DNA of 64,000 nucleotides, taken from Adiantum capillus-veneris. Lineage: Eukaryota; Streptophyta; Polypodiopsida; Polypodiales; Pteridaceae. Location of the stretch: NCBI GenBank assembly GCA_014529385.2, contig CM043966.1:41233537-41297536 (forward strand), read 5' to 3'. The position numbers and the translations under genes are program-made. The notes below the pieces were generated by a model. It saw only the letters and a list, made by a program, of their open reading frames with translations, did no database searches and was not told the DNA's origin. The first letter of the stretch is position 1; each line of letters opens with the position of its first letter. Of the stretch, positions 34,380-49,653 are shown one piece after another.

Positions 34380-36120
34380 AAGCATAAAAATGATGCCTGA
34401 TCAATTAAGGTGTTCTTTACAAGAAGAATAACACCTGCAAAATATGACAAAGGTGAAACTACCCTGCAGGAAAAACTATAAGGAGGAAGTGACACAAGCC
34501 ACCACAGTGAAATAAGAAGAGCCCAAATACAAAAAGTATTGGAAAAGGAAGGTACACCCGTTGAAAAAATGAAGGCACCACAATTGATCTCTTTAGCTAG
34601 GCAATTGGGTTGTAGCACAAAAGGACCATTGAAGGCAACCACTGCAATGCATATATAAATAAGGTGAAAGCTAAGAAAAATCTTCTAAAGCTGGATGAAA
34701 AAAACCATAAGGTACTATTGAAATAACTTAAACCTTGATACACATGCTAGCTTGAACATTCATATCCATTGTATCTGATCGATCTTTTTTTTAATTTCTA
34801 CATGCAGGTTCTCACAACGGGTTTCTCTTGATGGAGCTTAATCAATACAAGTTTTGATATGTTTTCTCAAATTAACAAAGAAAACACCTAGTTTTTGTTC
34901 ATCAATTTCTTGAGAGATGTTTTCTTATTTGTAATTATACATATGAAAATGAAAAACATGCTTCTTCTTAAGATCACCTATTTTTGTCTTATAAACGTTT
35001 CAATTGTAATTTAAAGTTTTGTTAACATTAGATTGTACTTGTTTAATTTGGGGAAAAAAGTCAAATATGCGTGTCTTTTTTCTTTGATTAATTCATCAAT
35101 TGACTTATTTTTCTAGAGTACTACTCCACCGAGAAAGTTAGAATCTATCATAAACCAATTAAGACTCTTTTGGAGCTTAGATTAAACAAGTGGTGGACCT
35201 TCAAAAATTTATGATTGATTTAGATATTAGCTTAGACAAGTGAAAAACCTTCAAATCAATACTTGAGTTTCCTACTTAGATGATTTATTTGTACAAGTGG
35301 AAGCTAATATTCAAATGCCCTATAGGCTAACACATTAGATACCTACTTATAGCCTAACTTGGATGAATGGTGAGTGTTGTTTCTCATTATGTTTTAATGA
35401 GAGTTATTCTGACTTCCAATTGTCAATTTTCCCAATTCTACAATATATCATAAACGGTGAGAAAATTACTCTCTATGTTCCAAGATAACATAGTTTGGGC
35501 CAATGGTATCACACAACATAGGTTGGGACCAATGATGTGAGATCCTCTTTTCCTTTCCTAGCTTGGTCATTTGTGAATCTTGCTTATGCATGTGTTTCAA
35601 TAATGCCTAGCTTGTACAAGTGGTGGATCTTGCTTCCGTCCATGCTCAAGATTGTGTGTAACTTAAAAGTGTGGACATTCCTTCTGTCTACAATGTCATG
35701 AGACTCGGCACCCTTCTCTTGCATGTGGTTAAATGCAATTGGGATAGCTAGCTTAATGGCTAATTATGTGATGTCTATTTGACTTTACTAATAGTGTGTG
35801 CATGATGATTTGTAGATTAGAATTATGGGAGTTGACAAGGAGGCATTGAAAAATAATAATCCTCTTAGTCATTTTATTCTAACATAGTATTTTAGATCTT
35901 TTATCAATAAGCCACTATGGCTGATTTGTAAATAGGATAGTGAGAGCTCACCCTAAGAGGGTCATGCAATAAGTAAGGTGCTCCACTCATAACTAAAGTG
36001 GGATAGTTAAAGTGTACAAGAGGGGCCTCCAATTTTTGGCACTAACAATAATATCAAATATCAAATACCAAGCTCCACAAGAGGTGTCATGGAGTTAGGG
36101 GTTGGAATCTTTAGGCCTTT

Positions 36121-36330
36121 CACTACAAGAGGTTATGTGCACTTATGATGCTTTTAGGGACGGAAATACATTGGGTTTTTATACTCCTTGACGTCACTAA
36201 GACCGTCGCTAACAACGTTGCTACGGGAACGTCGCTATATAGCGACGCAGATAGCGAAAGTCGCAGGCTTCCTATAGCGACACTCATAGCCATGTTGCAG
36301 AGCCTTATATAGCGACGCTTAAAGCGATGC
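36121..36330. repeat. CACTA left terminus and subterminal repeats
   Basis: The terminal CACTACAAGAGGT is followed by several CGTCGCTA / TAGCGACG copies, including the palindrome CGTCGCTATATAGCGACG at 36230-36247. Such subterminal motifs are where TNPA-type proteins bind in known CACTA elements. Confidence 0.75.
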
Positions 36331-36896
36331 TTGAGAGTAAAATTTTTTGGGTGGCAGGGCATTCAAATGAATGTTTCAATAATAGAGTAAACCTAAATGA
36401 ATCCAAGATAAGTCTAGATTCACCTTTGAAAGAAAGTGCAAGGTATAGATCCAAAGTAGTCACCCACAAGACAATATAACCATTAACTCCATCATGCATA
36501 GTATTGTTTGCAGAATAAAGATACAAAACTGACAAAATTAATTGGATGAAAGTAAATTGAAAAAGTAAATCAGTGACAATTATACACATCATAGGAAAAA
36601 TCACTTGATTGTTAAGCTTTGCAAATGTAATAGTTACAACACAATTGTCATTATTGAGAAATACCTGGTTTTCCAATAGTTACAAAAAGACATATACACG
36701 TCATCTAAATATACAATACATAAAAAAAAGGAAACTAATGCTATTTGGCTACGGCTACGGCTAGATTGACGTTATCTAATCAGATGTCTCATCGCATCCA
36801 AGTGGCGCATTTGTCAGATTCTAGCCACTCTCCAATGTAAACTAGGGAATCTGATACCAGCCAACCTTCTGCCATGCTACCCTCCGGACGTGCCTT

Positions 36897-39137
36897 CTAA
36901 CGCACATATCCCTTGAGATTTTTCATGAAATGTTCTAAAAAGAACATCCATCTGGAATGTACTGTGCCATCTATTTCCACCTCATCAACTATGTGAACAA
37001 GAAGATGCACCTGAATGGTTAGCATGGTAGTAGGAAAGTGTTTCTCAAACATGCACACAACCTCCGCAGCGTTTAGTTTGGTGAATGGTATGGAGTCTAT
37101 ATTGATCTCCTTTTGTGAGATCCATTGCACTAACTTCACAAGTTTGTAGATTGTGTTACGGACGTCAAGAGACAAACATCCCTCAATGGCCACCGGTAAA
37201 ATAAACTACACAACACGTCTAGCAATGATATTAAAGTCCACATACAAATTTGTTACACAACTTCCACTATGATATATTCCACTTCAAACATACCTGACAC
37301 ATTTTATGCCTGTCGTGTGACTTCAAACCGATAAGCTTCCCTTCTTCAGTGAAACACGTTCGGAGCAAGTGATTACATGAGTGGGGGTCCGCACAGATCG
37401 AATGGTCTCTTTTACTTTTCGTTCTTGGGCTCTTGTCAAAATCCATGGTGCTTTAGGGAGTTTTGTCGATCCATCAGATGCTTTTTGGGGCCAATATTTC
37501 TCCAGACGATCCACATTTCTAAGGTCAACCCTGGCTCCCAAAGTATCTTTCTTGCCGATCAGATGATCCCACAATAGATTATCCACATTCTTGAATATGT
37601 GCACTGGATCGAGTAAGTGATTGATCATGAGTCTGGGCCAATATGGTAACTCGTACCATAGAGAGAGTCTCTTTATCCCTGGTGAAAACCGTCATCACAC
37701 ATCTCCTTCCGCTCTAACCATGCTCGTGCAGACATCCTCCGTGGCTCTCTTCCCAAAAAGCTATCGTGTAACTCATGATTGTCTGGAAGATACACTTGAC
37801 AACCTTCGTAGATTTGCTTCTTCAATGAGGGCACCCGACGTGCATTAAGTTTAGGTCCACATGTGACACATGCTCTCTATCCGCTTGTTTGAAGCCCTGC
37901 ATGTATACACATGACAATAAAGATTAATAAAAACCAAGATTTACAGTGTTTGAGTTTGAGTGTAAATCACTTGAGAATTTTGCTCGTCCGGAATAGTCAT
38001 GAATGGTCCACATTAGAATGCCTCTGATCAAAGCATTCCATCTACCTGTGTGTTGGCTCATATCCACCACTTATATGCCAATCCAAAATTGTAGTAGCTC
38101 TTCCAAAAGGGGACAAAGATACACATCCATATTCTTCACTTTATACTGCCCCAGCATAATCAAGCTTAACCACAGGTGCCCCTTCTTGGTAGTCAACCAC
38201 AGGGAAATGTTGTAGTTGACGATGACAATGGGCCATACACTGTAAGATGTTGATCTCTAACCAAGATCTCTAACCAAATGGATTTACGCCATCCATAGCC
38301 ACGTCTATGTGCAAATTTCAAGCTTCTGTGGAAAATTCCGACCATGTATTGTCTATATGTTTCCAAGTTGCACAATTTGCAAGAATCCATAACACACCAT
38401 CCAAAGATCTATTCTCCTCGTGTCATGATGCTAGAGTGGACATGGACTTACATTCAAAGAAATACTTGATGCACGGAAGCAGAGGAAGATGTCACGAAAC
38501 CTTTTGTGGAATTTTTGTTCCGTGGAGATCTACTCGATATCTCTCGGAATCACATTTTGGACACTTCTCCATGTCTATGTATTCCCCTTTGAAAAGAATG
38601 CAGTCGTTAGGACAAGCGTGAATCAAATTGTAATCCATCCCCAAGTTCCGCAAGATCTTTCTTGCTTCTTCTCTGGAATCTGGCATCACATTATCAGCTG
38701 GCAATATGTGCTCTTTGAGCAATCTACACAACAAAAAAAATGCGATACACTTGTGTAAGTAATCTACCATATCATTATACATCTAGAGTTTTTTATTGAA
38801 GTAAACACATTGTAATAGATCACCTGAAAAGCGTTGTGATGCTAGTGTCACTCCATCCAAACTTTTCCTGCATGTTGAGAAGAACCAGGAGCGCCTTTAA
38901 TCTAGACACACGTGCTCCATCATACAATGGCGTATTGGCTTCACTTTTCATATCATCATAGATAAGCCTTTCTAAATCCATGATCGTCCCGATCATTTCA
39001 TCAATCTCAGGCTCAAACATTACCTCGTTGGGAATGTGGTCTGCATGATCATCCTCCGAGCTATTAGAGGCTACATCTTGTGGCCTCAGGTATGCTTCTT
39101 GACCAAAGCGCCTGCAAACACGTCTATTGGGTTGCAA
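36897..39137 (-). pseudogene. TNP2-type CACTA transposase, decayed
   Basis: Minus-strand pieces in order. 39137-38824 holds FGWSDTSITTLF, joined across a GT-AG intron (38823-38724) to LLKEHILP, HACPNDCILF, CPKCDSERY and KIPQKVS up to a stop at 38492. 38390-38193 includes ATWKHIDN-like then GYGWRKSIW. 37950-37640 in several frames gives VTCGPKLNARRVPSLK and YLPDNHELHDSFLG. 37628-37323 has HIFKNVDNLLWDHLIGKKDTLGARVDL. 37193-36897 matches the C-terminal DUF4218 pattern: VHLLVHIVDEVE and WMFFLEHFMKNLKGYVR. These blocks are the usual TNP2 order. Stops and frame changes make it non-functional. TNP2 cuts at the element ends in the nucleus. No TNPA-like second gene was seen. Confidence 0.85.
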
Positions 39138-39409
39138 GATTGCTGCAAGTTGGCCAAAGTCAGAGTCCGACTAGTTATAATTGGCAACAACTCGATCTAT
39201 AATAGATGGATCAAACTCGCCAAATTCGCAAATGTGCTGCAAAGAAACATGTTTTGTCCATCGCACAACATGCTTGCATTGATTTCAAGGACATAAGATC
39301 CTTGTTGAGAGATAGGTGTTTCGGTTGGACAGCCCCACATCCTCGTCACCACTCATAATGAATGTAGAAACCTTATAACCTGGACATAAATTTAATCTTC
39401 TATTGGCAT

Positions 39410-39419
39410 CCTCCGTCTT

Positions 39420-39460
<41 letters not shown>

Positions 39461-40570
39461 TCCCTTTGTTCACACTGTAAATCACCTCACATTCTCTAGT
39501 CATGTATGATCCCCGCACACCTCGGTCTAGAGGTGCACAGAGATCAGAACCACTAGGTTATAATCTCGTCTTTAATGGTCAATGCCTATATTGTGGATAC
39601 GAGAAATCTACACACCCACGTCTACATGATAGTGCATGTAGTGGACAAAACCCCTTTGCCTCTTCTCTAGTTGTAGCAATTCACAGCATCTTAACATCTC
39701 TTCACAGCAGATCCTTGTTCGAGGGATTACTTTGCACATTACATGTTGGCCTCGAATTTGAGTATCATGTCGTTGAAAGCTTTCTAACTTAAGGTCGCAT
39801 CCGTAGAGAGGAAGAGAGGGAGCACCGTTCGCCTAACTCTAATTTTTTTTCGTAATCCCGAAGATAGACTTTAATATAAAAACTAAATCCAAAATCTAAT
39901 CTTAAATCTATCCTAATTGAACATATGGTGATTCTGAGCTAATTGAACATGGTTAGTGGGTGAGTTAGTAGGTGTCATATTTTGATGGGAATATACATAT
40001 TTTTGTGTAACTAGTGTCTGCTTTTTGGGCAAAGCCTTCATGGACATGCCCTAAAATCTAACCTAAATCTATTCTAATCTTAAATCTAACATAAATCTAG
40101 ATCTAATCTAATCGGTCTTAAACTCAACATAAACCTAAATCTAATCTAATCTTAAATCTAACCTAAACCTTAATGTTATCTAACTTAAATCTAAATCTCA
40201 TCTATTCTTAAATCTAAATCTAATCTAATCTTAAAATCAACATAAACCTAAATCTAATCCAATCTTAAATCTTAAACCTAAATGTAATCCAACTTAAATC
40301 TAACATAGCTAATCTTAAATCTTTTCCTAATTTTAAATCTAACATAAATATAAATCTGTAATCTTAAACTCAACATAAACATAAATCTAACCTAATCTTA
40401 AATCTAATTTAAATCTTAACCTAATCTTAAATCTAACCTAATTTTAAATATAAGTTAGATGTATAATCTAACTTAATCTTAGATCTTAATCTAGCTTAAT
40501 TTTAATTAAATGTAATTTTATATCTAACCTAACCCTAAATCTTAATATAACATTTCATTTCATATTTTAT
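39410..40570. repeat. Low-complexity block inside CACTA: (CT)n, then TCTAACCTAAA-like run
   Basis: A (CT)n run lies at about 39420-39460. From about 39880 to 40560 the plus strand is almost only A, T and C, built from variants of TAAATCTAACC and AATCTAATCT. A minor ORF at 39502-39792 has no recognisable domain. Confidence 0.75.
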
Positions 40571-40663
40571 CTACTTTTTTATCTATCTCTCTCTCTCTCT
40601 TTGTTTTCTCCCCTTACCTCTCTCTTTCCGTCTTCTCCCCCTCTCTTTCTCTTTATTTTTTTT

Positions 40664-40684
40664 TCTCTCTCTCTCTCTCTCTCC

Positions 40685-40735
<51 letters not shown>

Positions 40736-40762
40736 ACACACACACACACAAAGAAACAATGT

Positions 40763-40822
<60 letters not shown>
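40664..40822. repeat. Compound microsatellite forming an inverted repeat
   Basis: (CT)n-(CA)n on the left is followed, after the short spacer AAGAAACAATGTC, by (TG)n-(GA)n, its inverse complement. A second (GA)n run lies at 40945-40990. Six-frame ORFs here are artefacts. Confidence 0.8.
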
Positions 40823-40825
<3 letters not shown>

Positions 40826-40937
40826 ATAGAGAGAGAAAGAGGGGAAGGGAACATGAGAGAGAGGAGAGGGAAGGAGCATACCTGGATCTCCTTCCTCTCC
40901 TCGTGTGTGTGTATGTGTGTGCACGCACGAGCACGCG

Positions 40938-40992
<55 letters not shown>

Positions 40993-41084
40993 ACGAGTTA
41001 CCTCTTTTTCTTGAGTACCGTAACTCAGATCTGAGATCCGATTTTCTGGTGCTCTCAATTTATTTTTTACCCCTGTCGGTGTCA

Positions 41085-41213
41085 CTATGGCCGTCGCTAC
41101 TATGGCCGTCGCTATGAGCGTCGCTATATAGCGACGCTCATAGAGACACTGTGGATTTTTGCTTTTGAGTGTTGCACTGTGAGCGTCGCTAATGTGAAGT
41201 ACCTCTTGTAGTG
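41085..41213. repeat. CACTA right terminus and 32 bp palindrome
   Basis: 41112-41143 is a perfect 32 bp palindrome with the centre GCGTCGCTATATAGCGACGC. Two tandem TATGGCCGTCGCTA copies precede it (about 41088-41115), and GAGCGTCGCTAATG lies near the end. Confidence 0.85.
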
Positions 41214-41487
41214 TTTCTTGTGTAGATTCTCTTAATTTCCCCTTCCCTCTCTCTTATGCTATCATGTGTTACTATGTGTATTCCATGATTATGTCTACAT
41301 CTCTTACAACCCCTCTTACACTCTTCCCTTGTCAATTTGTTCTCTTGTGTGTGTGTGTGTGTGTTGTCATAGTCTAGGTGTGTGTGAATACTTGGTAATT
41401 GGAAGTGATGGTGAAAGGTTGACAAGCAGAGGTGCAAGAAAAATTGGGAATTGGAAACGAGAACCATTCTCCCCATCTCCCCTTCCA
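41214..41487 (+). repeat. G-family LTR, right part
   Basis: This matches 60035-60361 in inverse orientation, including CTTGTGTAGATTCTCTTAA, a (TG)n run and GGTGAAAGGTTGA. Similarity stops at CCTTCCA (41487), which sets the LTR end. Confidence 0.75.
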
Positions 41488-42457
41488 ATAGTGGTATCAT
41501 CGATTTGGTTTGAGTTTTCACCACAAAAATTTCAATTTTGAGAGAATCCTTGAATTGACAGATTAATCGACAAATTCTTCCAAAATTTTATTGATCTGCA
41601 ACATAATTGGGTATATATAAAACGTAATTCAAACTAAATTGCTAAAGCTAACGGATTTGTGAAGACATGGGGGCGAGCAATTGAGAACGAAGTGTTACTG
41701 ATGAAGACCTTTGGGAGATTTGGTGAAGGTTTAGAAGGGCGTTAAAATTAAAGAAGGAAGAGAAGAGGGGACGTAAAAGAAGAAGAGAATTAAAGATCTA
41801 TGCAACGAAGAGAGTTGAACTCAAGACTTGTTATGAAATCGGATATCACTTAGAGGAAAAATTGAACTTTGAAGACTAGAAGGAAGCCGACAAGAAGCAA
41901 TCAAAGTCGACTCAAGCTTGTAGAAGTTTCCCATGCAAAGGAAAATCAACCAAAAGCCCGCTTACACACCCGAAAAAAATTTCGTCTCACACCTGCCATG
42001 AGAAGGCCTGCTTACACACATTGAACCAAGTCGTTTGATGATCACCAAATTGTCGAGGCTTTGCAGCAAAAGGAGCACCCTGACTCATTGGTCATTTTTG
42101 TCTTCTTCCTTGCGAGCCAAAAACGGTGTTGGCGATCGACCTCATCTTCCTTCTCCCTCTCGCGCTACGGGCCGACTGCAGCACACTATTCACCTTAGCT
42201 TTTCACACCTTTTCAACTACCAAAGGTGAGTTTTTACAATAAAAGTACGGTCCGTCGCCCATGGATTCACAAAGAAACATCCCCTTCACCCCACTCAAAG
42301 TTTTGGACGGTTGGCGACATAAGCATACCAACAGCAAATCACGAACTCCTTTGGCCGCCCAACATCAATTTTTTTTTTGTTGTTCCCCAAGAGAAAATGT
42401 AGCCGCCTATTCCTCGTGACCTCCATATAGATTCATAGGCAAGGCTATTACTTAGCG

Positions 42458-42525
<68 letters not shown>

Positions 42526-42960
42526 CACTACGATCAAATCTCTCTTAACCTTGCTTTATTCGAGAATCCTCAAGCCACACCAAATCTCGACATTGTCCAA
42601 CCAACTGATTAACCTGAGATGAGGGAGATCGGATGCTGAAAAATCCAATCAACTTGCATCTGAATTATCAACCGATCACTGCTTTCAAACTTGCCATCAT
42701 ACTCCACAACTTGGAATGGATGGCATCATCAAATCTACAAGCTAAGCAACCAATTATTTTTGCTTATTTCGTTATTTTTATTTCTTAAGCGTTACTCTGC
42801 ATATCATCATATACATATACACTCATAGCCTTTATATATTAAAAAATAATAGTTTAAACAAAAAAGAAAAAAAAGCATGCAATCGTGGCACAAATTCCAT
42901 AGGCACCCATGGTTGCTTTAGCAACTTGCCAATCTGCAACAATCTCTCACGTATGAACGT
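41488..42960 (+). other. Element G leader
   Basis: TGGTATCATCG (41492 on) is a variant initiator-Met-type primer site. A (TA)n(CA)n microsatellite is at 42459-42524. No convincing ORF. Confidence 0.6.
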
Positions 42961-44395
42961 ATGGAAAGGCAAGATCTTGAAGATAAATTATTGCATTCTG
43001 CACGCATAGAATATGCATCAGCACCCAAGCAAAACAAAATTAGCATAAAAGCCTTCACTTTCAAGGATTTTTATGTCACTAAAGATGCTAGCATAATTCT
43101 AGCATGTGTTAGTCAACAAGATAACTATTTTCATGATGAAGACTTTCTTGAACGTGAAAGGGTAAAGTGTACATCAAATCATCTCACCAGTAGCACTGCA
43201 TTGTGGTGGAACGTCACCAAGCAGCACGATAAAATACCATGTACTTGCCATGCATTCAAAAGTTGTTTTTACCTCAATTTTTGTCTACACAGTATAAAGC
43301 TAAAACACGACGCCAATAGGATTTAATTTGACAGGGTTGAAATGAAAAGGTACATGGCTACACTGATTGTTTTTGGAAGAGTTTAATTCAACCACAGGCT
43401 ATTGAACATGTCAGTCATAAGAAATTAAAGATTAAGTACATGTCTAGCTTAGCACTACAAACTGGTGCTGAGGTAGATATGTCTGAACTAGATTCACTGT
43501 CAAAGGCTATTAATTTGGCCCTTAATGTGGAGAAGAAGAAGGGTGAACAACCCTCTCACAGCAAACAAACTGATAACACTAACCATAACAAGAGAGTTGT
43601 TTTCTCTCCTAACTTTGACAGGAACAAACATCAAAGCTGTACCTTTTTCAAGAAACATAGATTTAACAATTCTACCACAACTTCTCAACCTTATGGAAAC
43701 AACAACAGAGACAAGCAGCAACAAGGCAGCCAAAATTCTTCCAACCAACATCCTGCTCAAAACTCTAATGGTAATAAAAAGGTGAAGTGTTTCAAATGTT
43801 CTCAGTATGGTCACTATGCAAATAAGTGTCCAAATGTCTTGCTAAGAGAAATGTCCAACCCAATGGCCAGTCTAATGGATCCACCCAAAATCCAAACCAA
43901 AGACCCTTCAACAACAACCACCACAATGGTGCTATTGTTAACCTCATCGAAGATGCTAATCCCCATGACAATGAAGTGGAAGCTAATTAAAGTGCAGGAT
44001 ATGATCCTCAGTATGATCACGATATCAATCCATCTTTAGGTACTCCTATATCTCTTCACACTTTGTTTAACGTACAAGGCACAATCAAGGGTGAAAGTGT
44101 CACCATTCTTTTAGATGATGGTAGTAGCCATGATTTTATTTCTGCACAATTGGCACAAGAACTCCCTCTCTCTGAAATTTCTTCACCTCACAAAGTCAAA
44201 ACTTTGTTTAATAATCAACTTTTTTATTGCAAAACCCAAGTCATTGTTGAGGTTTTCATTGGTGAATTTACACAAGCATGTACCTTTCTGGTAGCACCAT
44301 TGCATGGTCTTCATATGATTTTGGGAATGCCATTAATTCGTCATGAATTTGATTCGCTGATTAATTTTAAAAAATGTACCATGTATCTCTCATAG
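42961..44395 (+). pseudogene. Element G gag and protease
   Basis: The gag start is taken at ATG 42961 (MERQDLED); the gag core includes STALWWNVTKQ. It stops at 43326 and resumes in 43440-44039 with an N/Q/H-rich stretch and a CCHC knuckle, CFKCSQYGHYANKC (about 43790). A frameshift near 43840 leads to LGTPISLHTLFNVQG and the protease, ILLDDGSSHDFIS (about 44110), then ILGMPLIRHEFD, stop 44395. Protein order and motifs are Ty3/Gypsy. Confidence 0.75.
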
Positions 44396-44699
44396 TAATA
44401 AATTTTTTTCCATCCAATTAACACTAACACATAAATAAATTCCACTTCTCTCTCACACTCAAGCCAAAAGAGAAATTCAAAAACAAGGGAAAACATATCT
44501 GGTGCTGGTAATTTAATTTTTTGTTAAAAGTAAAATTTCACGCTACTCTTGACATGATGATTTTCTCTCACAATTAAAGAATTGTTACATGCATGATCTA
44601 CTTCACCTGGAATTCCACCTTCACGCCCAGAAGACCACAAAATAGATATTATACCGAGTAGTGAATCTCCTTGTAGAGCACCTTATTATGTAAATCCAA

Positions 44700-44960
44700 T
44701 TGCACACAGGGAAATACAAACTCAAATCATATAAAGATGGATCTCCAGTACTTCTTCTTAAGAAAAAAAATGGAATTTGTTGTATGTGTATTGACTATAG
44801 GGATTTAAAAAAGATCACCATCAAGAATAGGTTCATATTGCTAGAGTGTATGATCTATTTGAAAAATTGAAAGGGGCTAACATCTTTAGCAGAATTAACC
44901 TCAAATCAGGGTATCATCAAGTCAAAATGTTCGATTAAGATGTATAGGGAAAAATACTAT
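44700..44960 (+). pseudogene. Element G reverse transcriptase, N-terminal fragment
   Basis: LLLKKKNGICCMCIDYRDLKKITIKNR, split here as LLLKKKNG and MCIDYRDLKK, then in another frame VYDLFEKLKGANIFSRI and LKSGYHQVKM. It ends in stops before the catalytic YVDD would appear; matrix repeat begins at about 44970. Confidence 0.75.
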
Positions 44961-46161
44961 CCATTCTATAAAATATCATAGGTGTGGGACCTTATATCGA
45001 GTGGTTTTCATTATAGCTTGGACAAGTGGTGGACCTTGCTTCTTTCTATGCTTTCATAGGGCTTAACATGCACAAGTGGTGGCTCTTGCTTCTCTCCACT
45101 CTCCATTAGATCCCAACTTGACAAGTGCTAGACTTTGAAACCAACCTCTTCAGATACAAGATAGAGTGGATTACTAGAAAAGTAATGGACCTTTTAGAGT
45201 GTTTTTTTAAACTAGTTGAGATAGCTGGTTGATTTTTGCTTCTCTCTATGTTTCAATAAAAATTGTCTTGCATAGGTGGTGGACCTTCTCCTCTCTATGA
45301 TCCAATGGAAACAAGATACAATAACTCATAGACATTTCTCCTCTCTATGATCACTCAAGACAAGATTAAATAAGCAGGGGACCTTGGATATTAGTGGCTT
45401 AGCCATTCTATTATCTAGAGATGATAGTTTGGAAAAGTGATGTATCTTGCAGTCATTCATAGTAAAAATATTGGAGAAGTGGTGGAATTTACTCTCTATG
45501 TGTTTTAATAAAGCATAGCTTGAACAAATGGTGGACCTTACTTCTCTTCAAGCTTGGAGAGTTCGTGGAATTTACTCTCTATGTGTTTTAAGGAAGTATA
45601 GCTTGGACAAGTGGTGGACCTTTGGTTCTCTTCAAGCATCAATGTACTAGGGTTTGTGTAGGTGGTGAGTGTGAAAACCAGATCTCCATATTACAACACA
45701 ATGAAGGTTGGACATGTGGTGTGGCTTAAGATCAAACCTACCATGCTAATAGAAATGGTAGATTGAACCTATGATAGTAACATTGCATCCATGGTATTTG
45801 TCTATTTGTGTTTTAATGAAGCTTCTCTTGGAAAAATTGTGAGCCTTATAGGTCCTACACGTGGTGGATCTTGTGCTCATTCTCCATGCCCAACTTAGAC
45901 AAGTGAGATACCTTGTTTATCCTTATGTTTCAATGGAGCTAACCCTGGACAATTGATGGACCTTGATTCTCTTAATGTATTCATAGATTTAAGATTGGGA
46001 AATTGGTGGATATTAATTGATGGACCTTGATTCTCTAAATGCAATCATAGATCTAAGATTGGGAAATTGGTGGATATTAAGAAAGTTTTCAATGCATAGC
46101 CAATTGTTAATGGCATAGTATAGGTTGAGGAAGTGGTGATCCTTGAATTCCTTTCTCATGT
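44961..46161 (+). repeat. Matrix repeat, forward orientation
   Basis: Dense units of GCTTGGACAAGTGGTGGACC type near 45015, 45067, 45115, 45262, 45530 and 45600, with CTCTCTATG and CAATGGA-like sequence between. A second-order duplication is at 45949-46082 (two ATTGATGGACCTTGATTCTC units). No gene. Confidence 0.65.
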
Positions 46162-49332
<3,171 letters not shown>

Positions 49333-49356
49333 TTTGGTGCCCCCACTGAGGAGGGC
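49333..49356 (+). promoter_or_regulatory. T2 primer-binding site, tRNA not identified
   Basis: TTTGGTGCCCCCACTGAGGA follows the LTR, matching T1 (13526 on) with one transition. Confidence 0.55.
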
Positions 49357-49407
49357 TTCTAAGAAACCTTCCATTTACAATGCTGAAAGTGACGCACGCC
49401 TTCAATC

Positions 49408-49653
49408 ATGGATGAATGGCTGAAGGAATTTTCTAATTAGAGGACAGAAGAGGAGGAGACTAAGGAGGCACTAGCCGCCTTCATTGAAGTACTACTGCCA
49501 GGCTGCAGTGTTGTCAGTATTCAAGAGGTAAATTCTCCATCTGGTGTTGCTCATTCTAACCACAAATTGAGAGCATCAAGTGGGAGGCCTATAAAGTGCC
49601 ATCACTGCTGTCAACCAATGCATTCTGTCAATGAGTGCCAACAGAGGAAGTGA
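49408..49653 (+). pseudogene. T2 leader ORF1 with CCHC-like motif
   Basis: ATG 49408 opens MDEWLKEF, an in-frame TAG is at 49438-49440, then RTEEEETKEALAAF and IEVLLPGCSV, as in T1 at 13598. It goes on to CHHCCQPMHSVNEC (about 49595-49640), which has C-x2-C-x4-H-x4-C spacing like a retroviral zinc knuckle, and stops at TGA 49651-49653. Weaker open stretches continue to about 50050 (PPKSRHR). Conservation with T1 suggests a real protein; function unknown. Confidence 0.5.

Larger units (their letters stand above)
31800..36012 (+). repeat. Diffuse diverged repeat ('matrix'), forward orientation
   Basis: Units related to CTTGGACAAGTGGTGGACCT, often followed by TGCTTCTCTCCATG and CAATGGA-like sequence, occur near 31866, 32074, 33181, 33242, 35185 and 35605 among others. 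The pair at 33181/33242 is about 61 bp apart; elsewhere spacing is irregular. A (CT)n run lies at about 31930-31980. The same family fills 44960-46161 (forward) and 59179-60034 (inverse). Apart from the SET-like and FCP1-like fragments, no gene was seen; 34700-36012 holds only these diverged units and AT-rich sequence. Confidence 0.6.
36121..41213 (-). mobile_element. CACTA (En/Spm) transposon with perfect TSD
   Basis: Ends are CACTACAAGAGGT (36121-36133) and its exact inverse (41201-41213), flanked by TTT on both sides. The uninterrupted relative at 60362-60364 has one TTT. Length 5093 bp. It carries remnants of a TNP2-type transposase on the minus strand and repeated GCGTCGCTA motifs under the termini. 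The autonomous function is lost through stops. Confidence 0.95.
36013..44960 (+). mobile_element. G: truncated Ty3/Gypsy element with CACTA in its 5' LTR
   Basis: The LTR is 36013-36120 plus 41214-41487. The right end is fixed by comparison with the inverse copy at 60035-60456, after which the sequences diverge; the left end (TGTACAAG) is a guess. Primer-site-like TGGTATCATCG is at 41492. Internal: leader, gag, zinc knuckle, protease, first third of RT, cut off near 44960 at matrix repeat. No 3' LTR was found. Confidence 0.65.

Noticed and set aside
39880-40560. Interstitial telomere array
   Set aside because: Units drift (TCTAACC, TAAATCT) and never form runs of CCCTAAA.
40579-41085. Long ORFs on both strands
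   Set aside because: Compound microsatellite translated into SL, RE and HT repeats.
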